In this document: piece by piece, positions 11,913-23,839 of the stretch
How the letters are laid out: each line of letters opens with the position of its first letter
Position numbering within the stretch: the stretch's first letter is position 1
Assembly: GCA_036936605.1 (NCBI GenBank)
Contig: JAUPFV010000004.1
Span: 121,942,852-122,006,851, forward strand
Reading direction: 5' to 3'
From: Limnanthes douglasii subsp. nivea
Lineage: Eukaryota > Streptophyta > Magnoliopsida > Brassicales > Limnanthaceae
Length of the DNA: 64,000 nucleotides
Notes under the pieces: model-generated
Told to the model about the DNA's origin: nothing
Databases searched by the model: none
Seen by the model: the letters and a program-made list of their open reading frames with translations, nothing else
Translations under genes and position numbers: made by a program

Positions 11913-12551
11913 TCATATTTCGTAGATTGGTTTTTCAAATACCAGCCCAGATACATCTTGAAAAATATTTTTATCATAGACTGGCTTGTCAAACACGGAC
12001 TCAGACACAGTTTTAGCATCACAGCTAAGATCGATAGCTGGTGCAATTTGAGAATTAAACTCCTTAACTGGTGGTGGTTTTGGAGACACTACTCTAGATG
12101 GAACTAATATAAACTTGATTCTATCTTTCAAAAAACTGTATCGATTTGTTCTACCATTATAAGTAGAATTCCTCTTAAATCGCCATGGACGTCCTAAAAC
12201 TAGATGATAAACGTCCATAGAAACTACGTCACACCATGCTGTATCTTTGTAATTACCAACACAAAATGCAATTTGACAGCGTTTAGAAACTGTTACCTCA
12301 GTGTACTCTACCAGTCCTCACAGTATGTACAGGTATGCAAGAGCTTCAATCTTCAACACCAGTTTCTGAACAGCCTCCTTTGAAATCAGATTCTCATAGA
12401 TATCTGAATCAATTACAAATTTGCAGATTCTTCCTCCAATTGTCCAGGTAGACTGGAAGATGTCGTTCTCTATTCTAGCCTTTAAATTAAGAGGTACCTG
12501 AAACATGATTATTATATCTGCGTAGCAGGAATTTCCGGTCTCTGATACCAA
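11913..12551 (-). pseudogene. Gypsy-type aspartic protease remnant in the small LTR element
   Basis: Two frames, 12318-12551 and 11913-12218. The first reads DIFQSTWTIGGRICKFVIDS then DIYENLISKEAVQKL. This matches the retropepsin start R-CxIxGxVCxFIIDSGSxxNxIS, but the catalytic D-S-G has become D-S-D. The second reads CDVVSMDVYHLVLGRPWRFK then RNSTYNGRTNRYSF, the usual MD-x-CHLLLGRPWQFDR-x-xxHDGRxNxYSF end of plant gypsy proteases. A stop and a frameshift separate them. It shows that the small element derives from a Ty3/gypsy family even though RT and integrase are gone. Confidence 0.75.
12539..12550 (-). promoter_or_regulatory. Primer binding site (tRNA-Met type)
   Basis: tggtatcagaga on the - strand, two bases after the 5' LTR. 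It is complementary to the 3' end of plant initiator tRNA-Met and fixes the orientation of the element. Confidence 0.8.
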
Positions 12552-12552
12552 C

Positions 12553-12956
12553 TGATGGCATGACGGAAGTTTAGAAGGAAAAACAACGACAAAACCTTAA
12601 CCCTAGATTAGAGAAATAAGGAGACTAAGAGAAATAATTCCCCAAAATTCAATTAATCAAAGTCTGACGGAAATATAGGGTATAGGATGCTTTATATAGA
12701 ACTATCCAAAACCCGAATTCCAAATAAGAGAAATTACATTAATGTTTTAAAATAAAATAAATAAATAAAATTAACGCTCAAATATTAAAACTCGTTTTCG
12801 AAGGCTTTACAGGTCGATTTTGGGTATCAAACTTTGTGACAAATTCACATTTTTGAAATCTGACGGGCTCGTCGAAATCTTCGATTTGAGTACCTGTTTG
12901 ACCCAATTCCAGCACTTCGGCATGAAACCAGTCTATTCAAAGTCTTTGCTACATCA
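12553..12956 (-). repeat. 5' LTR of the eIF4A-carrying element
   Basis: Partner of 10674-11075. It is followed outward by the ctttg target duplication and inward by the tRNA-Met primer site. Confidence 0.85.
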
Positions 12957-12961
12957 CTTTG

Positions 12962-13080
12962 GCTACTTAACAAAAATCTAGGTGTTCATCTTCTATAAAG
13001 ATCTCAGTTCTTCTTTCATGATCGTGAGCCATTTTTCTATATTATTGCTCTTGCTAGCATCGTGATATATTTTAGGTTTA
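12962..13080 (-). pseudogene. Copia RT, N-terminal remnant
   Basis: On the - strand the frame reads EKWLTIMKEELRSL*KMNT*IFVK*PKG. It matches the copia start of RT, W-x-xAMxEEMxSLxKNxTWELVxLPKGK. It was continuous with the frame left of 10669 before the small LTR element inserted. Confidence 0.7.
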
Positions 13081-13679
13081 ATAACATATCACCGAATTTT
13101 AATTGATAAAGCATAACCGATTACATCAGCAAAACCATACATCTGCGACTGTTTTTATGGTCTTCGTGCTCTATCCCTCACTAGCTGAAAATTTTCAAGA
13201 TCATGTTACTTTCAAATCCAATTATCTGAAAGTCGTGAAAGAATAGACCCTTGGTCTTTTCAGACTCACGCAATGTTTGAAATTACTTTGTACGACCCGA
13301 ATGAGAACCATAAACAAAATATTCTTTCGAAGAAGTATTACCAACTTTACTTTGTAGATCATATCCATCATCAACATCACATCTTTTCATGGTAGTATTA
13401 GTTGAGACTTCACCACTTTCTTTAATGTCATGCCTCTTCATTGAAATTCACGTCCCTGTTTTTCAAACACTTGTGACGTCCAAGTTCAAGGCATCATAAT
13501 CTATATCCCTTTTACTCGTTTCAAATAGCCGATGAACAAACATTTCAGTGCTTTTGGTATAAGTTAATCCAACTTCACATATGCATAGGCAGCAAATTCG
13601 GAAAATCTCTAATGTTCTAACTTTAGGTTTCTCTCATATCCATGCCTCTTGAGGATAAATAAAATTAAATGTCATAGAT

Positions 13680-14460
13680 GGACTAATGTTAATCATATAT
13701 TAAGTCGTTGTCACGACTTCTATTCAATTTTTTTGACCCATTCCAATTGTATAAAGCATATATCTAACTCGTTCAACACGGCTTGATTCATTCTCTCAGC
13801 AATCTTGTTTAGTTAGGGAGTATCACTTACAGTTTGGTGTCTAACAATGCCTAAATTTGTAAAATAGTTAGTAAATTTTTTGTTCACTTATTCCAAGACA
13901 TTAGCACTCCACAGCTTATTCAATATTTTGATTCTCTACCAAACCCTTTCAACTCATAAAGGCATCAAACACTTTATTTTTATTCCTCAAACCTAAGAAC
14001 CCATACTTTCCGGAAATAGTCATTGATGTCGTTCAGAAACAGGTCTTACTTTTCACTTGGATATCAGAACTGGGCGTATTGGTACTCAAATCGAAGGCCT
14101 TGACGAGTCCAGCAAGTGTCAAACGAAGTTCAGAGCGTAAAGTGATTGTTTAGAAATCTAATTTTTGTATATTTTAGTATTATTTATAATATTTTAAGAC
14201 GTTTATGTAATTGCTATATTTTGTGATTAGGGTTTTAGGTATTTGCTATTTAAAACATCGTATACCCTAAATTTTAGATTAGTTTTCATTTAATTGAGAT
14301 ATTATTTTTTTGAACTTGCAAGTTATGTTTACCTCAAGTTAGGGTTCTATCTGTTTTACTTTCAATTCATATTATGTCTATATCATTCATCAATCAATGA
14401 TATAAAGTACCTTGCACCACCTATCGTAGATTCTCGTGCTGGACCTCAAAGGTATGAATG
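13680..14460 (-). pseudogene. Copia integrase remnant, split by a solo LTR
   Basis: At 13781-13800 the - strand encodes AERMNQ followed by AVLNELDICF, matching G-x-AERMN-x-TLLE-xARCML of copia integrases. At 13950-14022 it reads DYFRKVWVLRFEE, and right of the solo LTR at 14393-14450 a broken frame reads STRIYDRWCKVLYIID, that is GGARY-x-xxID. Joined, they give the typical GGARYFxxxIDDYSRKVWVYF segment. Stops and frameshifts are frequent. Confidence 0.7.
14024..14392 (+). mobile_element. Solo LTR related to the eIF4A-carrying element
   Basis: In inverted orientation it aligns with the LTRs at 10674-11075 and 12553-12956. Shared landmarks are tgatgt at the start, gaa-tggg followed by ggtac-caaatcga, cgacgag/tgacgag, the tattttgtgattagggttttaggta region, and tataccctaa. 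Both flanks are copia integrase with no internal retroelement sequence, so it is a solo LTR, probably left by LTR-LTR recombination. The right end is uncertain by a few bases. Confidence 0.6.
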
Positions 14461-15942
14461 AACATAGTCAAGTACTCTATTGGATGTTTGGTTACTGGGT
14501 AGAAAGTTCACCCACTTTCTCTTACCCAATATGCAGCTTTCCCAAAAATCTCAAGTTCTGAAATGTCATACCATCTAACAATACTTGTTTACTTAATTCA
14601 CTGACTCTTTTCTCACTTAATTGCCCCAGCCAGTGATGTCATAACCTGGTAGAATATGTCACTATACTAGGCACACCTCTACTATTACAAAGTCCTCAAA
14701 AACTAATAAACCATTAGTCATATACTCTTTCATAACAACAAAGAAGCCTTATAAGACCTAAGTCTTCCATCTCCACCCTTATCGGTAAATTCTTTTTCAT
14801 CTGACATCTCAATATAAAGAAGATTACATTTAACTTTGGATACATATGCTACATTGTTAATCACTCTCTTCAGTCTTGTAGATAACTTGATTATATTATT
14901 CAAATCCCTTTGATATTCTATGACTCGTCATTCTAGAGGATGACCCTTCCACTATCAACATTAGCATGTCTTCAAACCAATACTTATTGGAAGTCATGTG
15001 AAATGATGCACTGGATCCAACAATTTACCGTTTTACATACAATAATAAGAAGTCATTAGCCCATCAACGTACTCACAATCATCATAAACTATGACAACGT
15101 TTCTAACTTTGGTCTTCTGATAGTTGTTGTACTTTCCCTTCTATGGTCGGTTCCGACTGATATGTCATTTCTTTTTGCATACCCAATAAATCAATTATAA
15201 ACCTGCTCAATCCCCTGTAGACTTTGACCAAGATTTTCTTATCCTCTTACTTGAATCTTTGCTTACTGAACGACCTGTCATACTCAGTATGTGCCCTATG
15301 GAGTCACCTTTTAGAACAATCTTCTTTTGAAGATCTTTGTAGTCTAGGACGTTCTTGACTTCAGCCATTGTAAGTAATTATTTCCAATAAGGCATGGTGT
15401 CTACGAAGTGACCATACTCATTCGACAGAGAACTCATTAGGATGATTTTTAGTCCTTCTCATTAACGTTCACACCAATTATATTCAAGTCGAGTACAGTT
15501 TAGTTATAATCATCTAAGTGCCTTCGGATACCTGTGCTACTATCGATAAACAACGTATAAATTTATTTCTTTAAATATAATTTGTTCACCAATTAATTCC
15601 TCATGTAAATTATTTCCAGGTAATTTCATACCCCCAACATCGTAGTCTCTTTAAATATATCTTATAGGACTTCATCCCACAAGCTTAGTATGAGGGAATT
15701 ATGAGCTTTAAACAGTACCATGACATCAAAATATGTAGATTCATCATTGATAAATTTCGTTAATCTATTTTATACTATGTAAGCCTTAACTTAATTCTCC
15801 AAATATTGAAATTATTAGATCCATCGATTATTTTAGGCTAGGGTTCATGGAACTCATCTTTCATGGCTTTCCGGTTTCCAAACAAAATCTACTTCTCCAT
15901 CCTACAGATCTTTCACTGTTATTCGATGCTCACCGCATTACT
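14461..15942 (-). pseudogene. Copia gag-protease region, heavily decayed
   Basis: The frame is broken throughout. Near 15790-15870 the - strand reads FNIWRIKLRLT, matching the gag segment FxxWRxKMRxxL of copia elements. This supports gag lying next to the 5' LTR (15943-17618). Confidence 0.5.
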
Positions 15943-17618
15943 TGTTAGGGAAACATCACCTCTTGACCGAGGTAAAAGCAAATATACGATTAGTCGAACC
16001 TACAAAAGAATGGTCTAATTACCTTATACAAGATGGGAAACAAATAAAAGAAACATAATTTTGATAATAACTGTAAGCCAAGCTTAGTTGTTAAAGCATA
16101 AAAGTCCATGCACCCTAAAAAAATCACATGGTTTTAAGAAAAGTCAATCTAAATATGGTAAGAGGTCATGCTGCATTTCTGCTGTATCTCATAATATCTA
16201 AAGTGACAGTTCATGATGTCTCTAAATTAAAGTGACGTCACATATGTTTTCCATACGTTTTACATACCTTGGTTGAAAAAGAACAACTATATTTATCTTC
16301 AAGAAGATGATTTATATATGTTCGATAGACGACGAGTATAGAAAAGAAAAAAATAATATAATTATGGTAAGAGCGTTGAATAAATATATCATCAATTTTT
16401 TTTTGTCTAGATTAAGGTTCAAAATAACACATAGAAAGAAAATATTTTTAAAAGATAGAAGCATCAAGCATTGGCAAAATAAAGAATAAACAAAGGTAAT
16501 GATTTGATGACAGCATGAGGCATATTTAACTTGACAAGTGAGATTAGAATCAAATTAACATTTTGACAAGTTCTAAGCTAAGTGGTTAAGTTTTATTTGA
16601 TATTCCAACTCAAGTACTAGGGGGTGCTAAAAAAGATAAGATATTCAGATAGTAATAGAAATATAAGAGTACTTATGTAATATATATATATATATATATA
16701 AGGATTTTACTTTGTGTTAAGAGTGAATATAAATTATTTATGTCAATATACCTATGGCTGAGGGTGTATTGGTCTTTTATATTTTTTATAATTAATATTT
16801 AATATAAATAGAGGAGAAGTAGCCTCAGAAAAGGATCTACCTCATTTATCCAAAGTTTACAATTTTAATTACTTCATCTCTCTAAAGTCTCCGTTATTTT
16901 TAACAAATTCTTGTTGTTGCTTTCTAAATCTAAAATAATTTCGGCACGTTTGATGAAGGTTTTGAACTTCATCAGTAATAAAACCCAGCTAGCAATACAG
17001 TAAACAATACAATAATAATTTGTCACCTTACTTATCTCTCAAAATGCCTATAACTAGTTTCTATCTCTAATGAAATATATAGTTCACAAATCATATCACA
17101 CGCACATTGCATAACAATATATTTTCTATTTATAGGTTCAGTGAAAAACCTAATTCTTCTTCACATGATCCAAATTAAAGCCCATCGATCAATAGCTGAA
17201 ATAAATCATAATTCATTAATATAGAAAAGCTCATAAATAGAAAATCTTAATTGATATGGAAGACCCAATTAATATAAAAAATATAATTAATATATGAATA
17301 TTAAAATAGGAAATCTATATAGGAGACCAAGGAAATTAAATATTCCATTTTGGTCCATATGTGGTTTTATTGTTCAGCTCGCTTCAGACCAGTCTGCTTG
17401 AATTAATCATATATCTCATTTGACACAACGGTCACCAGTCTTCAACAGCATGTCTTAGCCCTTAGGATCAACATACGTCTCTAAAAATAAGTCACCGTTC
17501 AAGCTTTAAAGAGTTTCAAAATTTTCTTCTTATACATGTCAAGGAAGATTTAAGACACATGTAATTCTAAGGAAATACTTCTATTGACGAGCCATTTATA
17601 GCCTACACCTAAAATTCA
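15943..17618 (-). repeat. 5' LTR of the copia element, enlarged by an insertion
   Basis: Matches 8488-9319 at both ends (start tgttagggaaaca, middle cttatctctcaaaa near 17032, end near 17618). It is twice as long because about 0.9 kb (about 16080-16990) has no counterpart in the left LTR. The extra part contains a TA run (16681-16700) and a TATA-like taatataaatagagg near 16799-16813. Confidence 0.55.
16681..16700. repeat. (TA)10 microsatellite
   Basis: Ten perfect TA units within the extra segment of the copia 5' LTR. Confidence 0.9.
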
Positions 17619-19213
17619 ACTTCTTTTTTTTGCGACAAAATATTGTTTAGTCATAATGATAACGCTTCCTTTTCAATTTGAGCTACGTTATATTCGACTT
17701 CCCAAAACTGTTTGCACCTTGGTAAATTTTACATCCAAAATATTTAACTTGTTGTGCAACGAGGACAAGTACTTAACATGCACAAGGGTAACCATATGAA
17801 GAATACCTCCAAAGTCAACAAAAAATAACTAATATTGGGTTATAACCTTAAATACACCATACAATTTCGAAATCAAGAAAGCTTTAAACAAAACCTTCTT
17901 TTTAAGACGACTAATGACCTTAGTCTTGGTTCAACTCTAAATATTTCTTAGGCCACAACTTATGTTAAAGTTCATCCTTAAGTTTTTCTTTGACATATTT
18001 TTCTGATTAATGGGACACCTTTAGAACTCTAATATCTTCAAAGGAATCACCAGCAGCCTCTAAAATTGGTCGTATATCATTAACAAAGGATGCAAGATTT
18101 TTAAATGCTTGATGTAGTATAGTCAGGGCATTAAGAAGATCTAAAACAAAAAATCAAAGTCATTTCAATAAATATTTAACATACAGTAGCAAATTGCAAA
18201 GGGAAAAACGTTTAAATTTACCTTAAACCCCCAAGTCCAACTACACTTTGGCTAAATCCACAAAAAAATATGGTTTGGAAATTTTCTCATGAAGGTCAAA
18301 GTAGCATATTGGCTCATAAATTCGGCATTCTTTTCAAATGCATGGATGATTAGTATGGACATCTTAACCATATTATCAGCAGAAGTTCCATAATTCTGCA
18401 CCCCAAGATTACCCCCGAAAGCAACACATCTAACAGTAGCTTGAAGCGATGAAGGACTCAATTTTAACTCCCTAAAGTCTTTGCTAATTAAATATATAGT
18501 GCATACGTCATTGACCCGTAAATCACACAGGCTTGATATATCTTAGAAACTCGGATTAGCACCAATACCCATAGTAAAATAGAAGTATAGTTTGTTCAAA
18601 AAATGAATTCATCCTTAGGAATTTCTTAACACTAAAATGATTTTGCACTTTTAGGATAAAATGGTGGATGACATTAACACTCTCAATGAATTTGACATAA
18701 GTTATCTGGGACACATCTGATTATTTTCAAATTTTTTTATTAAGTCTCAGTATAAAAGAAATTGAAGACTGATCTCTCCAGAGTGTACGTGAAAAATAAA
18801 ACATAGTGGCCAAAGCATTTATAGAAATTCTACCGACTACTAGAAACTCAATATCTATGTTTTTCAGAACCACCATTACTCTTTCTTCCTACTATATTCA
18901 AGTGCATATATAATTCCAGCTTATGTGGAGACTGTAGAAGTATGATATTTCACATGTTTGCTACAATAAAAGAAAATACACTCATAGGATCCGCTACTGG
19001 GATAATCGTAAAAGGAAAAATATCTTAATCCACCTTTCCATCTTCAATAGCATTGGTATTTCGACTTCTCATATAAGAAGTATAAGTCGTTTTTATCTTT
19101 TCTAAATGATTGGACGATGGAGACTCAAATGGTGCACTCCTACTTAGATTATGATTTTCAGAATCATCATATTTATGTTGAATCAAGGGTTTGGTGTTTC
19201 TCAATCTTATCAT
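17619..19213 (-). pseudogene. 5' part of the broken, unrecognised host gene
   Basis: Starts with ATG at 19213 (MIRLRNTKPLIQHKYDDSEN..., 62 codons to a TAA). Further open segments follow on the same strand: DFRELKLSPSSLQATVRCVA then FGGNLGVQNYGTSADNMVKM and FEKNAEFMSQYATLTFMRKF (18252-18480), ending near a good donor (aag-gtaaat at about 18217). An acceptor (ttttgttttag) at about 18142 opens DLLNALTILHQAFKNLASFV then NDIRPILEAAGDSFEDIRVL. The frame then continues with stops to the copia boundary at 17618 and resumes at 8487. Codon use and splice sites look like a host gene. I do not recognise the protein. Several stops replace probable Gln codons. Confidence 0.5.
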
Positions 19214-20326
19214 ACAAATTTAAACATAGAAAAATTATAGTTGATTTTTAGAGGATGAAAACGCCAAAGACTCTAAGGCTAAATGTTTTTTGAGATTATA
19301 GATGCAGAATTCAAGATGAAGTAAAACTTTGAAAAAGTAACACTAGTGAAGAGAGCAAAAAAGTAGAACAAATGAGGATCAAGATATTTATACTATTAGG
19401 TGCTTGAATTATGACCCTTAAATTTATTTAAATTCAATAGTTCAAATCTTTTTTGCAGATTCATGGAGTAGATTAAATTACATGGAGTGATGAGATGCAA
19501 ATAGGCAAAATGTCTGCACTATGTAGAATTCAACCCAATACATATGTTTTTGCCACAAGTCAACATAACTTCTCATTCACCAATAATATATTTCTCATAA
19601 ATTGCTTTATGTCATTTGTTTTGCAAATCTTATTTTTTGTAATGTTTCACAATGCATAGTTTCATGAGTATTATATATGTACAACTACCAAGTTTTGGCT
19701 AGGTAACATACAAGACCACGATTCGTATATTATTTCATCCAATAGTTTTTTTAGTCATATCTTCATACATTATAAGACCTAGGAGAGATACCCTCCTATA
19801 TACAGAAAACATCTGAAGCAATTCTGAAGAAAATCTGATTTTTTTATTAGTTGTACTATTTTTATCTTTTGTAAAATATAGATTCTTTTCTCAATGGAGA
19901 TTTTTATCGATGAAAGGTTTTTAATGAAATAGAAACAGGGTCAGCACAAAACAATTTGAAGGTGTCTCTGAAGTTTGTTCGACTAGAAAAAACCGAATCT
20001 CTCAAATGTAACACCATCTCTCAAGACTCTTAGGAGTCCGGACAGAAGTAGATTGTGGTGTGGTTCGACATATAGTCAAAATGCAACAACATTCATCCTA
20101 CAAAATATTTTCATGATCAAGCTTCGGCCATGCTGCAAAACCAAGATAACAAGCATCCGAGATATGAAAAAGATTCTGATCATTCATTGATGTTCTTGCA
20201 AAGACTAGCAAACAACTAATAAAAGTGAAATTCATATGATGAAATTACCAAATATTTTAAGCGTTAAACCAATTAGATTATGATTAGATGATCCATTTGA
20301 AAAACAATGATGAACCATGTGAAAAG
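19214..20326. other. Spacer, no gene recognised
   Basis: AT-rich. The first part may hold the promoter and leader of the broken gene that starts at 19213 on -. Nothing else is supported. Confidence 0.3.
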
Positions 20327-20964
20327 TGTTAGCGATATTAGATCCAACCTCATTAGCTAATATGTTTTATCTATAAATAAGAGCCTATACTCTTTGTGAT
20401 TTGTACACTTTCTAAATAATAATAAAATCATAGTCGTGCTTTTTTGTTTATTTTTTTCTACATGGTATCGAAGCTTAGGTTTAGATCTTGAATTATGTTT
20501 TGGTATCTTCCCTTATGTCGGCGGACAGTTTCTTTAGCTGTCCTCCGGAAGAAAGAAAAAAAACTATATGTATTCCGCTTTGGGTCTATTCCTCTTGTTG
20601 AAGTGTTTATGTTCCTCTTAGGTTTCTTGACTCCTTTCCGATGAGTTTTGTGGAACTGGTTGTGAGCGGTGAATACGTATGAATAAGTTTTAAAGATTGA
20701 AGGCAACTTGCGAATTTCTTCGCAAATAAACACAACTTGTAAATTCTTTTACAAATGCTATGTAAGTATGTAAGTTTCATTTTTTTTACAAACTCTTAAT
20801 TTATCTCTTGTATTGTGAGTTTGAGAGGTGTTAAAAATATTATGCATAAACCTATTAGTTCATATATTTTATCTATAAATAAGCGCTTACACTTACTTAA
20901 ATAATAATAAAATCCTAATTTTTTTTTTATTATTTTTTTATTATTATATATATAAATTTACTAC
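20327..20964 (+). mobile_element. TRIM-like miniature LTR element
   Basis: Two short related repeats, 20327-20462 and 20829 to about 20964, both start tgtta-nnatatta and share ttttatctataaataag and aaataataataaaatc. A tRNA-Met primer site (tggtatcgaagc, 20463-20474) directly follows the first, and a purine tract (gagagg) directly precedes the second. Only 366 bp lie between and there is no pol. This is the layout of a terminal-repeat retrotransposon in miniature. The outer end of the second repeat is AT-rich and no target duplication is clear. Confidence 0.65.
20463..20474 (+). promoter_or_regulatory. Primer binding site of the TRIM-like element
   Basis: tggtatcgaagc, one or two changes from the usual tggtatcagagc site complementary to initiator tRNA-Met, placed immediately after the first terminal repeat. 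Confidence 0.65.
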
Positions 20965-21894
20965 CAAATATACTATGTCACTTTAGATAAAAATCGCATT
21001 CCATACCACACGTAAATCATACTTCTAAAGAAAATCAACATAGAAAACACCGATTTTGACTATAACTATGACCGTCACGTCAACCATCGGTTTGTCACGA
21101 TCACCACTGCGGTTAAAAAATAACAAAAGACATTAATGATGTTTGGTTACATCACCGAGCCATGCGTCTAATGTGACACTTTAGCCACCATGATATTACC
21201 CCGTAACACATTCCATACATGACCCATGGTATTTAATGACGTATTTGTTATGTTTTGATACAATTTTTCTGATTAATTGTTTAATCTTATCGTTATCCGT
21301 TTTTAATATTTTGGTAAATAATTATTTAGACTTGTAGATTTCTGGAGATTCAGTGCATCAAGGATCATATATTCATGAACTGGAAATATTATTGGCTCTG
21401 GCCAGCCATGAAAATTATAATTATTAGGAAAGATGCGTAATATTGTATTATGTTCTAATCATACAGATGTTAATAATGTCGATAAGAATATATTTGGATC
21501 TTCATTCTGAATAAAATCTATTTTGTTTGCAATTTCTGAGTTTGAATTTATTAGACTTGCATATCGGGGGAAATTATACACCTCTTGCATTTAATTATTA
21601 TTATAATAATAATAAAAATAAAAAGCGAAAACCAACAATAGATTTATATACGAATTTCTAGGTGTATTCAGTCCACAAAGAATTAGTATACAGTTTATTT
21701 CATAAAATGTAAGATGTTGACGAAATATTTTAAAAAAACAAATTTTTGTAAAAACTGAATATATAAATTAGCCAAGCATATAAATTTGGTTAATTAGATA
21801 GTAATTGGTCGAATTACAATTAAAAACACAATAAAATATATATTTATGAGATTAAAAGACAAAAATATCATAATTTTAATAAAATATAAAATTT
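20965..21894. other. AT-rich spacer
   Basis: No coding motif, repeat pair or RNA gene seen. Confidence 0.3.
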
Positions 21895-23160
21895 AAGCGG
21901 TATTGATTTTACCGATTTCAATAGGATATTTTCTCAGGATTTTTTTTAGTTTTTCGAATAGATTAAGTCGGTGGATTCTATTTCGGAAAATAAGTTGCTA
22001 TTTTTTATGGATGTTTTTGCTGGGTATCATTATATATAAATGGATCTTAAAAACTAGAATCATTGTACGTTTATCATTGGCAGGGGGCTAAACTATTACA
22101 AGGTAATACCATTTGGTTTGAAGAATGTTGGGGCTATTTACTAACGTCTAGTTGATAAAGCATTTGCTAGTTAGACTCAGAGAAATGTAGAAGTCTATAT
22201 TGATGATGTGATGGTAAAAATTTCAATGGTGGATGATCATTTACTTAACCATAGATAAACTTTCTCTAATTTGGAAGCTATTAATTTAAAGATGACTCTA
22301 GAAAAGTGTATTTTTGGAATACGATCCAGAATATGTTTGGGGTACATCATTCATGAAAAAGGAATCCACGCTGACCTAGCGCAGTTAGATGCAATGTCAA
22401 CTATGAATCCTCATCGGTCCATCAAAGAAGTTCAAGTGTTAACAAGAAGACTAAAAACTTTGAATAGGTTTATTTCAAGGTCATTGGATAATTGTGCGCA
22501 CTTCTTCCAAATATTCAGAAACGCCAAAGAATTCAATTGGTCCTCAAATTGTGATAAGGAATTTTTTGAAATCAAAAGACATTTATATTCGCCAAAAACT
22601 CTGTTCAAACTGGTCATGAGAGAAAGACTCTACGTAAATTTAGCGATATCGGATTATGCTATAAGTGCAGTGTTAGTTCAAGTGGTTGATAATTACCCTC
22701 GGCCAGTTTATTACGTGGGCAAGAGTTTGCTGGATGCTGTGAAAAAGATACCTAAAATTGGAAAAGTTGGCCCATAGCCTTGGTAATAGCGGCCATGAAA
22801 ATAAGGTTATTTTCAAACGCATTCCGTCACGGTTCGAACTTCTTTTCCACTTAAAAACGTATCACAAAAACAGACTTCTTAGTTGAGTTTCATTCGGAGA
22901 GACCCTATGAAGAATCTTTTATTCACAAGCCTGAAATAGAGTGGGTGATTCAAACAGATGAAGGATCTAGCGTGATGGGTTGTGGGTTAGGAATTTTCTT
23001 AATTTACCCTTTTGGAAATTCAATTCACCAAGCTATACGTTTTGGTTTTAAGGCATTAGACAATGGAGCAGAATACAAAGCATTTATAGCTGGTTTAAGG
23101 CTTGCTGTAATATCTAGTGCGAAAATAATTCAATTATTAAGTGATTCGCAACTATATTAA
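21895..23160 (+). pseudogene. Tat gypsy RT-RNase H fragment (copy B)
   Basis: A damaged but readable pol piece. It runs DFTDFNRIFSQ...FMDVFAGYHYI, then GLNYYKVIPFGLKNVGAIY*, then the catalytic box YIDDVMVK (YIDD at 22196-22207), then LEKCIFGIRSRICLGYIIHE and LTRRLKTLNRFISRS. The first RNase H follows (YVNLAISDYAISAVLVQVVD, then RPVYYVGKSLLDA). After a broken linker comes a second RNase H (22945-23160: IQTDEGSSVMGCGLGIFLIY, NGAEYKAFIAGLRLA, LLSDSQLY). Two RNase H domains are a hallmark of Tat elements. Several stops fall at probable Gln positions (AIY*RLVDKAF, AS*TQRNVE). The 5' domains and integrase are missing. Confidence 0.8.
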
Positions 23161-23839
23161 TTTGAAAAATAATACATTGTCTCGTTAAAAAAATTACACG
23201 CGCCACCTGGAGGGAAAAATAATACATTGAACAAGTTTACAATGAAGAATTGTACAATTCTAAATGCATAATATTCTAATGATGTTTTAACATATTTTAT
23301 ATCTAAATCAACTAGTATATATGCTCAGAGGTTTCCTTCCACCGAACCTTCTAATCAATTCTTTTTACAAATCTTTATAAATAAAAAAGTTTAATTCTTA
23401 TTTAGATACCTTAGAATGGTCATGTCAAGCTCTGTCTATATAACGCCTCGTCAAATACAAAAAAAATTGCTTCTTTAATATTCAAAGCTTGTGTATTAGC
23501 CTTAACTTGAGGTAAAACTTGATCTTTAAATAATAATATATATTATTTACGTCAATTAGTAGAAAAACCCCACAAATATCACTTTCAAGTATTCCTAGGT
23601 AACTCTAACCGGTGATTGTTTTGATTTACTACACTAAGATTTCCTTCCAAACAACCAAAACTTGCTAGGAGATCATCATTGGTACTTTTTTTGACAATAA
23701 ACTTGTTAAAAAATTAATCTTTCAAAACTCTCTTCCAATTGTTTAACCAATTTTAAATAATCTTTCATGTTGTCTTATTTTTGTTTCAAACATTCTCTAA
23801 ATTTGGGAATCATACATAATACTAACCACCTTAACCCCA

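Larger units (their letters stand above)
10674..12956 (-). mobile_element. Non-autonomous LTR retrotransposon carrying an eIF4A fragment
   Basis: A complete small LTR element of 2283 bp. LTRs are 10674-11075 and 12553-12956, both TG...CA and roughly 10% diverged by eye. A perfect 5-bp target duplication ctttg lies at 10669-10673 and 12957-12961. A tRNA-Met type primer site (tggtatcagaga on -) is at 12539-12550, two bases inside the right LTR, so the element points left. A purine tract (ggggaaaga on -) abuts the left LTR. The internal 1.48 kb codes for a degraded gypsy-type protease and a chimeric frame with an eIF4A segment. No RT or integrase is present. It must have moved using another element's enzymes. 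It sits inside the copia RT: the codons on both sides join as WLTIMKEELRSL...PKGQQLVGSKWIFKRK. Confidence 0.85.
8488..17618 (-). mobile_element. Decayed Ty1/copia element with nested insertions
   Basis: Copia pol motifs run on the - strand from high to low coordinates: gag-like near 15790-15900, integrase core 13680-14460, start of RT at 12962-13080, the rest of RT 9748-10668, RNase H 9543-9630. Integrase before RT defines Ty1/copia. Related sequences at 8488-9319 and 15943-17618 flank it and are taken as LTRs (both start TG and end CA). Three insertions interrupt it: a non-autonomous LTR element (10674-12956), a solo LTR (about 14024-14392) and about 0.9 kb inside the right LTR. No target duplication could be confirmed (ttcca versus acttc at the outer flanks). 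The open reading frame is destroyed throughout. Confidence 0.75.

Noticed and set aside
16307..16489. 60-codon + frame in the copia LTR insertion
   Set aside because: Short, Lys/Ile-rich, no motif, in likely LTR sequence.
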